NCBI GenBank assembly: GCA_004298915.1
Contig: SCTE01000105.1
Coordinates: 1-10,986, forward strand
Origin: Chloroflexota bacterium
GTDB taxonomy: Bacteria > Chloroflexota > Limnocylindria > Limnocylindrales > CSP1-4
DNA length: 10,986 nucleotides
Direction of reading: 5' to 3'
Part shown: positions 1-7,100 of the stretch, piece after piece
Layout: every line of letters starts with the position of its first letter
How positions within the stretch are numbered: the stretch's first letter is position 1
The notes under the pieces: generated by a model
Told to the model about the DNA's origin: nothing
What the model saw: the letters and a program-made list of their open reading frames with translations, nothing else
The model's database searches: none
Made by a program: the position numbers and the translations under genes

Positions 1-28
1 GCGCCCCCGCCTGTAAGAGCGGGGGCGC
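1..28. repeat. Perfect 10-bp inverted repeat (stem-loop) at the window edge
   Basis: GCGCCCCCGC (1-10) and GCGGGGGCGC (19-28) are exact reverse complements around an 8-base loop, CTGTAAGA. The element sits inside the open frame of the cyclase gene, reading APPPVRAGAL, which fits the TPR context. It has no T tract after it, so a terminator role is not supported. It may be chance in GC-rich coding sequence or an mRNA structure. Confidence 0.5.
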
Positions 29-825
29 TCACCGCGCGCGGCGAGCTGCTGCTCGGCGAGCAGCGAGCCGCCGAGGCATCCCCGGTGCTGAGCGAATCCT
101 GGCGTCTCTGGCAGACCTCGGACATCCCGTACGAGAGCGCCCAGGCGCGGCTCCACTACGCCGAGGCACTGGCCGCGGAGGGCGACGAGGCCATGGCCCG
201 CCGCGACCTCCTGGGCGCCCGGGCGGTCTTCGAACGGCTCGGCGCCACCCGGGACCTGGAACGGGTGAATGCGCTCCTCGGCGAGGGTGGCGCGGGGACG
301 GCCTCCGCGGACCGCGCGGCGGATCGCGTGACCCGGACGTTCATGTTCACCGACATCGTCACGTCCACCGACCTCGTGAGCCTCATCGGCGACGAGGCCT
401 GGAACGAGCTCCTCCGTTGGCATGACCGCGAGCTTCGCGCTGCCCTCGCGCGGCACGCCGGCGAGGAGGTCACTCATACCGGCGACGGGTTCTTCGCGGC
501 CTTCGAACGGGCGGGCGATGGCATCGAGTGCGCCGTCGACATCCAGCGCCGGCTTGCCCGCCACCGACGCGAGCACGGCTTCGCGCCGTGGGTGCGGATC
601 GGGCTCCACACCGCGGAGGCGACGCGGACCGGGCGGAACTTCAGCGGTCGGGGCGTCCATGTGGCGGCCCGGGTCGGCGCGGCCGCCGATCGCGAGGAGA
701 TCCTCCTGACGAACGCCGCGCTCGAGGCTGCGGGCGGCCCGCGCTTCCCGCTCGGCCCGTCGAGGAGCCTCAAGCTGAAGGGTGTCGCCGAGCCCGTGGA
801 GGTCGTGGCGGTGAACTGGCGCTAG
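1..825 (+). CDS. TPR plus class III adenylate/guanylate cyclase protein, C-terminal part (start outside window)
   Basis: The reading frame is open from base 1 to the TAG at 823-825, so the N-terminus lies upstream; GTG at 85 is an internal valine, not a convincing start. The first ~95 visible residues are alpha-helical TPR-like sequence (RGELLLGEQ, YESAQARLHYAEALAAEGD, ARAVFERLGA), as in the tail of large ATPase/TPR signalling proteins. A class III cyclase domain follows, from TRTFMFTDIV to the end. Both metal-binding aspartates are visible, in FTDIVTST and in HTGDGFF. The usual substrate-selecting lysine (VKxxGDG) is Thr here (VTHTGDG), and the transition-state Asn of the VNxAAR motif is His (GVHVAARV), while the Arg is kept. 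Related sequences with VHVAAR are common among bacterial cyclase-ATPase proteins. Activity and nucleotide choice (cAMP or cGMP) are therefore uncertain. Here the cyclase is C-terminal to the TPRs, the reverse of the protein at 4162-7731. The unseen N-terminus could hold an AAA ATPase or DNA-binding domain; that is inference. Confidence 0.85.
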   Translation, partial: APPPVRAGALTARGELLLGEQRAAEASPVLSESWRLWQTSDIPYESAQARLHYAEALAAEGDEAMARRDLLGARAVFERLGATRDLERVNALLGEGGAGTASADRAADRVTRTFMFTDIVTSTDLVSLIGDEAWNELLRWHDRELRAALARHAGEEVTHTGDGFFAAFERAGDGIECAVDIQRRLARHRREHGFAPWVRIGLHTAEATRTGRNFSGRGVHVAARVGAAADREEILLTNAALEAAGGPRFPLGPSRSLKLKGVAEPVEVVAVNWR

Positions 826-907
826 GCGACGCGGCGCGCCATGTCGTCCGACTGGACCGATCGGGCAGCTCGCGCCGGCCGCCAACCCGCGGGTGAGCGC
901 CCGGCCG

Positions 908-913
908 TACCCT
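908..913 (+). promoter_or_regulatory. -10 element (TACCCT) for a probable leaderless uvrD2 transcript
   Basis: TACCCT matches the TANNNT -10 pattern and ends 7 bases before the helicase ATG at 921, which puts the expected transcription start at or next to the A of the ATG. There is no Shine-Dalgarno sequence before this ATG. This spacing is the known signature of leaderless mRNAs in several high-GC phyla. No -35 box is recognisable. The rest of the 95-bp gap after the cyclase gene (826-920) shows no clear terminator. Confidence 0.45.
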
Positions 914-920
914 TGCATCG

Positions 921-2933
921 ATGCCCCGCCTGGATCCCACCATCCTCCTCGCCGATCTGGACCCGGAGCAACTCGATGCGGTCAGGGCGACGAGTGGGCC
1001 CGTGGTCATCCACGCCGGTGCGGGGAGCGGCAAGACCCGAGTCATCAGCCGGCGCACGGCGTACGCGATCGCGACCGAGGTCGTGCCCGCCGACCAGGTC
1101 CTCGTGGTCACGTTCACGGACAAGGCCGCCACGGAGATGGTCGCGCGGCTGCGGAGCCTCGGGCTGCCGGGGGTCACGGCGCGCACCTTCCACGCCCACG
1201 CGCTGAGCCAGCTCCGGCACTTCTGGCCGGCCGGCCACGACGGGGCACCGCTGCCCGACCTCCTCGATTCGAAGTTGCCGATCATCAGCCGGCTCGCGCG
1301 TCAGCTGCCCGGTCACTACCGGTTCACGCCGTCCAAGGACCTGGCCGACGAGATCGAATGGGCGAAGGCCCGCCGGATCGCGCCCGCCGCCTACGAGCGC
1401 GAGGCGCTCGCTGCCCACCGAGAGCCGCCGATCCCGGCCGACCTGTTCGTCAGGATCTTCATCGACTACGAGCGCGCCAAGGCACGGGCCAATCGGATCG
1501 ATTTCGACGATCTGTTGGTCGAGACGGTCATGCTCCTCGAGACAAACGCCGACGCCGCTGCGACCGTCCGCGCCCGCAAGTCATGGTTCAGCGTTGACGA
1601 GTACCAGGACACGAACCCGCTCCAGCAGCGCCTGCTCGAGCTGTGGCTCGGCGATCGAGACGACCTGTGCGTGGTCGGCGACGAGGACCAGACGATCTAC
1701 ACGTTCACCGGCGCGACTTCCGACTACCTGACGGCGTTCACCGCGCGTCACCCGGGGGCCCGTGAGGTGACGCTGTCCCGGAATTACCGTTCCTCGCCCG
1801 AGATCCTGGCGCTGGCCAATCGACTGCTCGCGTCCGAGGGACGTCGCAAGCAGCTGGTCGCCACGATGCCGGCCGGGCAGGCGCCCTCGATCCGGCGATA
1901 CGCGGACGGCGAGGCCGAGCTTGCCGCGATCGTCGCCTCCATTCGCGGGCTGATCGGCGACAGCGGGGGGGCCGGTGCCATCCGGACCGGGATGACCCAG
2001 CCGGCCGAGATCGCGATCCTCGTCCGGATCAATGCCCAGATCCCGCCCATCGAAGCCGCCCTGACCAAGGCCCGCATCCCGTTCCGCGTGCGGGGCCAGC
2101 GGTTCTTCGAACGCCAGGAGGTTCGCGACGCGCTGCGGATCCTGAAGAAACTCCCGGAAACGGCAACCGGGCCGCTGCTCGCGCACCTCGTCGAGGAGCG
2201 GCTGATCACCGAGATGGGCTATCTCGAAGGCGATGACAGCGGCGGTCCCGCCGCCCGCGAACGGACGGCGTCGCTGGCGCTGGTCATCGAGCTGGCCCAG
2301 GCCGCCGTGACGGTCGATCCGACGATCGAGCCTGCGGGACTGCTCGCCGACTTCGCGGCGAGAGCTGCGGCCGAGGCCGAGGGATCGGCGGACGGCGTGA
2401 ATCTGCTGACGTACCACCGCGCCAAGGGTCTCGAGTGGGATGCCGTGTTCCTTCCGCAGCTCGAGGAGGGGACCCTGCCGATCCGGCAGGCCAATACCGA
2501 GCACGAGATCGCCGAAGAGCGCCGGTTGCTGTACGTGGGACTCACTCGCGCCCGCCGGCACCTCGAGCTGTCCTGGGCGGACAAGCGCGATGCGCGCCGC
2601 CGACCGAGCCGGTTCCTCGCCGCGCTCGAGGGTCGGGCGAGCGTGCCCGGGCGCGTGACGGTCCTCCCGGGTGCGCCGATGAACGCCGGTTCAGTCCGTC
2701 GAGCGCGCGACGAGGACAGCCCGCTCATGAACGCGCTTGTCGAGTGGCGGCTGACCAGCGCTCGCTCGGATGGCGTGCCGGCCTACGTGATCGCGCCGGA
2801 TTCGCTGCTGATCGAGATCGCCGCCCAGCGGCCGACGACGATCCCGGCGCTCCGCCGGATGAAGGGCATGGGCCCCTCGCGCCTCGCCCGCTACGGCGCC
2901 GAGATCATCGAGATCACCACCACCGTGCGCTGA
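921..2933 (+). CDS. uvrD2: UvrD2-like superfamily 1A DNA helicase with C-terminal HRDC domain
   Basis: This is an ATP-dependent 3'-5' DNA helicase of the UvrD/PcrA/Rep family, acting in DNA repair or replication in the cytoplasm. All core motifs are visible in order: Q motif LDPEQLDAV (13-21), Walker A AGAGSGKT (32-39), motif Ia VTFTDKAATEM (63-73), motif II VDEYQDTN (225-232), motif III GDEDQTIYTFTGA (253-265), motif IV LSRNYRS (285-291), motif V TYHRAKGLEWDAVF (497-510) and motif VI EERRLLYVGLTRA (532-544). Residues ~601-668 look like an HRDC domain (LMNALVEWR, PDSLLIEIA, RMKGMGPSRLARYG), the layout of actinobacterial UvrD2. At 670 residues the length fits. The linker between helicase core and HRDC (~555-600) has no cysteine, whereas mycobacterial UvrD2 has a tetracysteine motif there; the only cysteine in the protein is C250. 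ATG at 921 is chosen because the Q motif follows closely and a -10 element sits just before it. It converges on the protease gene. Confidence 0.92.
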   Translation: MPRLDPTILLADLDPEQLDAVRATSGPVVIHAGAGSGKTRVISRRTAYAIATEVVPADQVLVVTFTDKAATEMVARLRSLGLPGVTARTFHAHALSQLRHFWPAGHDGAPLPDLLDSKLPIISRLARQLPGHYRFTPSKDLADEIEWAKARRIAPAAYEREALAAHREPPIPADLFVRIFIDYERAKARANRIDFDDLLVETVMLLETNADAAATVRARKSWFSVDEYQDTNPLQQRLLELWLGDRDDLCVVGDEDQTIYTFTGATSDYLTAFTARHPGAREVTLSRNYRSSPEILALANRLLASEGRRKQLVATMPAGQAPSIRRYADGEAELAAIVASIRGLIGDSGGAGAIRTGMTQPAEIAILVRINAQIPPIEAALTKARIPFRVRGQRFFERQEVRDALRILKKLPETATGPLLAHLVEERLITEMGYLEGDDSGGPAARERTASLALVIELAQAAVTVDPTIEPAGLLADFAARAAAEAEGSADGVNLLTYHRAKGLEWDAVFLPQLEEGTLPIRQANTEHEIAEERRLLYVGLTRARRHLELSWADKRDARRRPSRFLAALEGRASVPGRVTVLPGAPMNAGSVRRARDEDSPLMNALVEWRLTSARSDGVPAYVIAPDSLLIEIAAQRPTTIPALRRMKGMGPSRLARYGAEIIEITTTVR

Positions 2934-2993
2934 ACCGCCCGCGACCGGCGGGGGAGGATCACGCTGCCGGACCAGACCGAGCGCCGGATACGA

Positions 2994-3023
2994 CGAAGCC
3001 CCGGCCGTTGGACCGGGGCTTCG
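2994..3023. terminator. Stem-loop terminator between convergent helicase and protease genes
   Basis: CGAAGCCCCGG (2994-3004) and CCGGGGCTTCG (3013-3023) form a perfect 11-bp stem with an 8-base loop. It lies 60 bases after the helicase stop and 29 bases after the protease stop on the other strand, so it can serve both genes. T-rich tails are weak on both sides, as is common for terminators in high-GC genomes. Confidence 0.75.
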
Positions 3024-3052
3024 CGTTGGGCGTCGGAGTTGCGGCTAGTGGC

Positions 3053-3895
3053 TCACTGGAAGAAAGTCGCCACCCAGTCGAGGTCGTCGGACTGATCCAC
3101 GCGGTACCCGCCGCTCCAGCCCGCGCACTGCGAGTTGTAGACGAACGAGTTGACCGCCGCGATCACATTCGTGCTCCCGATGAAGTTGGGGCCACCCGAG
3201 TCGCCGAAGCACGTACCACCGGCCGCCGCGTTGTCGGACAACTGGATGAAGATGTCACCGGTGAACGGGGTGTTGATCTGGTGGAGCCACGGATTCGCAA
3301 CCTTGCGGACACGGGCCGCCTGATCCTTCCAGGCCGCCGGGTCCGGGAACGCGAGCTGGAGCCCGTAGCCCACCGCCGTGAACGTCGTGCTGCGGCCGGT
3401 GTGCAGGGCGTCGAGCTGATGGAGGCTCGGCATGGCCCCGTAGGTCGCCATCGGCATCGAGGAATCCAGGGTCACGACGCCGAGATCGTGCTGCCAGAAG
3501 GCCGCCGGATTCCAGCCCGGATGCTGATGGGGATCGCCGCCGACATCACCCGTGCACGGGTAGCCGGTGATCCCTGCGCAGCGGTTCGCGCCGGCTGCCG
3601 GGTAGCCCGCGCCGAGCGGCTCCGGGCCAGCCGAAAACCAGATCTCGATATGGGCGGCAGGGGTGTCCACGCAGTGGCCGGCGGTCAGGAAGACCCGGTC
3701 CGACAGCAGGGTGCCGGTGCAGCGCCAGAGCGGATTGCCGTCAGCTGCGAGGGCGACCATCAGGCCGACGTACGGATGATCGTTGCCATCATTCGATCCA
3801 TATCGAATGGCGGCGGCCGGGACGACGGTCGATGCCGTCAGTGCAAGGACGGCGAGCATCGCCACGGCGATGGCGCGGATGCGTCGAACTCTCAT
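3053..3895 (-). CDS. Secreted trypsin-fold (S1 family) serine protease
   Basis: A 280-residue exported protein. Residues 1-29 form a signal peptide: basic MRVRRIR, hydrophobic core to ~25, and cleavage plausibly after VVPAAA. The mature part is a chymotrypsin-fold S1 protease with the full triad: His74 in TAGHC, Asp137 in HDLGVV and Ser233 in GDSGGP. Cys59 and Cys75 match the conserved disulfide flanking the His, and Cys229 and Cys257 match the pair near the Ser. Cys106 and Cys114 lie in an insertion between His and Asp. The position six before the catalytic Ser (chymotrypsin 189) is Gly227, not Asp, so cleavage after Lys/Arg is not expected; SFV (250-252) replaces the usual SWG, suggesting a narrowed, elastase-like pocket (inference). 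No propeptide is evident beyond the signal. The frame extends upstream to 4138, but the ATG at 3895 is chosen for its signal peptide and the GGAGGAG 10 bases before it. Substrate unknown. Confidence 0.9.
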   Translation of the reverse strand: MRVRRIRAIAVAMLAVLALTASTVVPAAAIRYGSNDGNDHPYVGLMVALAADGNPLWRCTGTLLSDRVFLTAGHCVDTPAAHIEIWFSAGPEPLGAGYPAAGANRCAGITGYPCTGDVGGDPHQHPGWNPAAFWQHDLGVVTLDSSMPMATYGAMPSLHQLDALHTGRSTTFTAVGYGLQLAFPDPAAWKDQAARVRKVANPWLHQINTPFTGDIFIQLSDNAAAGGTCFGDSGGPNFIGSTNVIAAVNSFVYNSQCAGWSGGYRVDQSDDLDWVATFFQ

Positions 3896-3905
3896 GATCG
3901 ATCTG

Positions 3906-3912
3906 CTCCTCC
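3906..3912 (-). promoter_or_regulatory. Ribosome binding site of the serine protease gene
   Basis: Minus-strand GGAGGAG lies 10 bases before the ATG at 3895-3893. It decides the start in favour of this ATG over the upstream in-frame codons. Confidence 0.75.
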
Positions 3913-3977
3913 ACGGGAATGGTACGGGGCCCGGATCGACGGGCCGCCACGTCGCGCGCGTCTCGGGTCGAGTCCCC

Positions 3978-3983
3978 AATCTA
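3978..3983 (-). promoter_or_regulatory. Candidate -10 element (TAGATT) for the protease gene
   Basis: Minus-strand TAGATT fits TANNNT and would give a 5' leader of about 75 bases containing the GGAGGAG site. No -35 box is recognisable. It directly abuts the left arm of the inverted repeat at 3984-4065. The call rests on the -10 pattern alone. Confidence 0.3.
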
Positions 3984-4065
3984 GCAGCCGCACATCTCCG
4001 GCTGGTGGCCGCGGGAACGGATTCGACCCAACTGCGGTGACCGGACGCACCGGTAGATGTGCTGC
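3984..4065. repeat. Imperfect inverted repeat in the divergent intergenic region
   Basis: The left arm (3984-4001) contains GCAG-CCG-CACATCT-CCGG and the right arm (4050-4065) reads CCGG-T-AGATGTGCTGC. The arms are reverse complements apart from a 3-base insertion in the left and one extra base in the right, with 48 bases between them. The left arm abuts the candidate protease -10; the right arm lies ~42 bp upstream of the candidate cyclase -10. It could be a paired regulator site shared by the two divergent genes, or chance. Confidence 0.35.
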
Positions 4066-4107
4066 GAACCGAGTCCCGGAGCCTCGCTCTCGACGTCACT
4101 GACATCG

Positions 4108-4113
4108 TATGCT
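4108..4113 (+). promoter_or_regulatory. Candidate -10 element (TATGCT) for the cyclase/ATPase gene
   Basis: TATGCT fits TANNNT and lies 48 bases before the TTG start at 4162, giving a leader of about 40 bases. No good -35 box is seen. A weak Shine-Dalgarno-like GAGAG (4148-4152) lies 9 bases before the TTG. Confidence 0.3.
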
Positions 4114-4161
4114 CAGGCCCCGGCATCGGTCGCACCACGCTTCAGTTGAGAGACGCAGCCC

Positions 4162-7100
4162 TTGATCTGCTCGAACTGCGCCACCGAGAACCGCCCCGAC
4201 GCGAAGTTCTGCATGGAATGCGGAACGCCGCTGGCCGCCGGCTGCCCGACGTGCGGAACGGTCAATCCGCCCGGGGCCAAGTTCTGCAGCGAGTGCGCCA
4301 CGCGGCTCGATGGCGGGCGGACTGCCGTGGCGTCGGGGGCGTCCCCCGGGGCGGTCCCCCGCGCCGGCGATGGCCGGACCGATCCGGCGACGGCCGAGCG
4401 ACGCCTGGTCTCGGTGCTGTTCGCGGACCTCGTCGGGTTCACGCCGTTCGCCGAGGAGAAGGATGCCGAGGACGTCCGCGAGGTCCTGACCCGCTATTTC
4501 GACATCGCGCGCGATGTCATCGGTCGCTACGGCGGGACCGTCGAGAAGTTCATCGGCGATGCGGTCATGGCGGTCTGGGGCGCGCCGATCGCGCGCGAGG
4601 ACGACGCCGAGCGAGCGGTGCGGGCCGCGCTCGAGCTCGTTGACGCCGTGCGCGTGCTCGGGCCCGGGATCCAGGCGCGAGCCGGCGTGCTCACCGGCGA
4701 GGCCGCGGTGACCCTTGGGGCGACGAACCAGGGCATGGTCGCCGGCGACATGGTCAATACCGCGGCGCGGCTCCAGGCAGCCGCGGCGCCGGGCATGGTC
4801 CTCGTCGGCGAGGCGACCCAGCGCGCGGCGGGGGGCGTGGCGTTCGAACCGGCCGGCGACCAGGTGCTCAAGGGCAAGGCGGCACCTGTTCCGGCCTGGC
4901 GCGCGGTGCGGGTCGTCGGCGAGCGCGGCGGCCGCGGCCGGAGCGAGGCCCTCGAGGCACAGTTCGTCGGCCGCGACGAGGAACTCCGGCAGATCAAGGA
5001 CCACTTCCACGCCACGGCTCGTGAGGGTCGCGCGCGCCTGGTGAGCGTTGTCGGGCCCGGTGGCATCGGCAAGACCCGCCTGTCGTGGGAGCTGGAGAAG
5101 TACATCGACGGGCTGATGGTGACCGTCTGGTGGCACGCGGGCCGCAGCCCGGCGTACGGCCAGGGGATCACGTTCTGGGCTCTCGGCGAGATGGTCCGCG
5201 GTCGGGCGCGGCTGGTCGAAACCGATGATGAAGCCACCACCCGCGAGCGAATTGGCGCAACGGTCCGTGAGCATGTCACGGACCCGACCGAGGCCGACTG
5301 GATCGAATCGGCGCTGCTCGCGCTGCTCGGCTTCGAATCAGGGATCCCGCCGGCTCAGCTGTTCGCCGCATGGCGAACGTTCTTCGAGCGCCTCGCGGCG
5401 AGTTCGCCGGTCGTGATGGTGTTCGAGGACCTGCATCACGCCGACAATGGCCTGCTCGATTTCATCGATCACCTCATGGAATGGAGTCGCGGCGTTCCCC
5501 TCACCGTCATCACGCTCGCCCGTCCCGAGCTGCTCGACAAGCGGCCCGACTGGGGCGCCGGCAAGCGCTCCTTCACGTCGATCTATCTCGAGCCGCTTCC
5601 GCCCGAGGAGATGGAACGACTGCTGTCGGGGCTCGTGCCCGGGCTGCCGCGGAAGGCGATCGATGCGATCGTCGGCCGGGCGGACGGCATCCCGCTGTAC
5701 GCCGTCGAGACGGTCCGGATGCTCCTCGCGCAGGAGCGCCTGGTGCTCGTGGATGGGCAGTACGTGCCGGTCGGAGACCTCGATGACGTCGCGGTCCCGG
5801 AGACGCTGACCGCCCTCATCGCCGCGCGACTCGACGGGCTGGGCCCCGAGGATCGGGCGATCGTCGAGGACGCGGCGGTCCTCGGCCAGAGCTTCACGAT
5901 CGCGGGGCTCGGCGCCGTGTCGGGGATCGCGGCGGACGAACTCGAGCGCCGCCTCGCCGGGCTCGTCCGGCGCGAGCTCCTGGTCCATGACCTGGATCCC
6001 CGGTCACCCGAACGCGGGCAGTACGCGTTCGTCCAGGCGCTCATTCGGGAGGTCGCCTACAACACGCTCGCGAAGAAGGACCGGAAGGTCCGGCATCTGG
6101 CGGCGGCGCGATTCTTCGAAAGCCTCGGATCGGATGAGCTGGCCGGCGGGCTGGCCGGCCACTACCTCGCCGCCCAACGCCTCGCCGCGGACGAGGATGA
6201 GGCCACCGCGCTTGCGGCCCAGGCCCGCCTCGCGCTCCGTGGCGCCGCGGATCGTGCAGCCGCCCTTGGCTCGCACGACCAGGCGGTCATGTTCCTCGAG
6301 CAGGCCCTCGAAGTGACCACCGACCCCGCCGAGCGGGCGGACCTGCACGAACGAGCGCTCCATTCCGCGTCGCAGGGGATCGAGCCCGAGGTCGTCCTCC
6401 GCCATGCCGAGGGTGCCCTGCGGGAACGCCGGAGCGTTGGTGATCGCGAGGCCATCGCCCGGGCCGCGGCCGCGCACGCGACGGTCCTGTTCGCGTTCTA
6501 CGGCGACCCGGAGCGGGCGAGGGCGCTGCTCGACGAGGCGTGGGCGGAACTCTCGGACCTCGAGGGGACACCCGGCGGCGTGGCCCTGATGGTTGCGATG
6601 GTCCGGGCACGGCGCGCCCAGAACGACGAGGCGGCTGCGCTGGAATGGCTCGAGCGCTATCTCCCGATCTCGGAGCGGCTCGGCGTGCTCGAGCCGACGG
6701 CTCGCGGGATCATGGGCCGTGGCGTCGTCCTCCTGAACCTCGGTCGTCCCCGCGAAGGACTGGTCCTCCTCCGAGGCGCCCACGCCTTCGCCTTGGCCAA
6801 CGATCTCCACGACGTCGAATTCAACGCCCGCGTCCTCATGACGTTCTACGAGCAGTGGGGCGAGCCGGTTCGAGGCCTGGAACTCGGTCGCGAGGGGTTC
6901 GAGATCGGGACCCGCCGCAGTTCACGGGTCTACGGCTTCGGGATGGTCGGCAACAGCGTGATCTGTGCGCTTCGGGTCGGCGAGTGGGACTGGGCGGCCG
7001 ACCTGCTCGATGAATGGCTGTCCATCGAGGCGACGGCCGCTGGATGGGCCGAGCTCTTCGTCGATCGCGCGATCCTGCGCGCCCTGCGTGGAGAGGATCC

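Noticed and set aside
85..825. GTG at 85 as the true start of the first cyclase gene
   Set aside because: The frame is open and TPR-like upstream to base 1, and no ribosome binding site precedes the GTG.
1581..2561. Minus-strand open frame of 326 codons opposite the helicase
   Set aside because: Lies entirely against helicase motifs II-VI; composition is that of a GC shadow frame.
2435..4102. Long plus-strand open frame (555 codons) across the helicase tail and protease gene
   Set aside because: Its product is arginine/proline/glycine-rich low-complexity sequence with no recognisable motif, and it is antisense or out of frame to two genes with complete catalytic motifs.
3896..4138. N-terminal extension of the protease to an upstream start
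   Set aside because: The extension is Arg/Ser-rich and would bury the signal peptide; a strong ribosome binding site precedes the ATG at 3895.
4096..5274. Minus-strand open frame of 392 codons opposite the cyclase
   Set aside because: High-GC shadow frame; it lies opposite the zinc ribbons and canonical cyclase motifs and shows no domain of its own.
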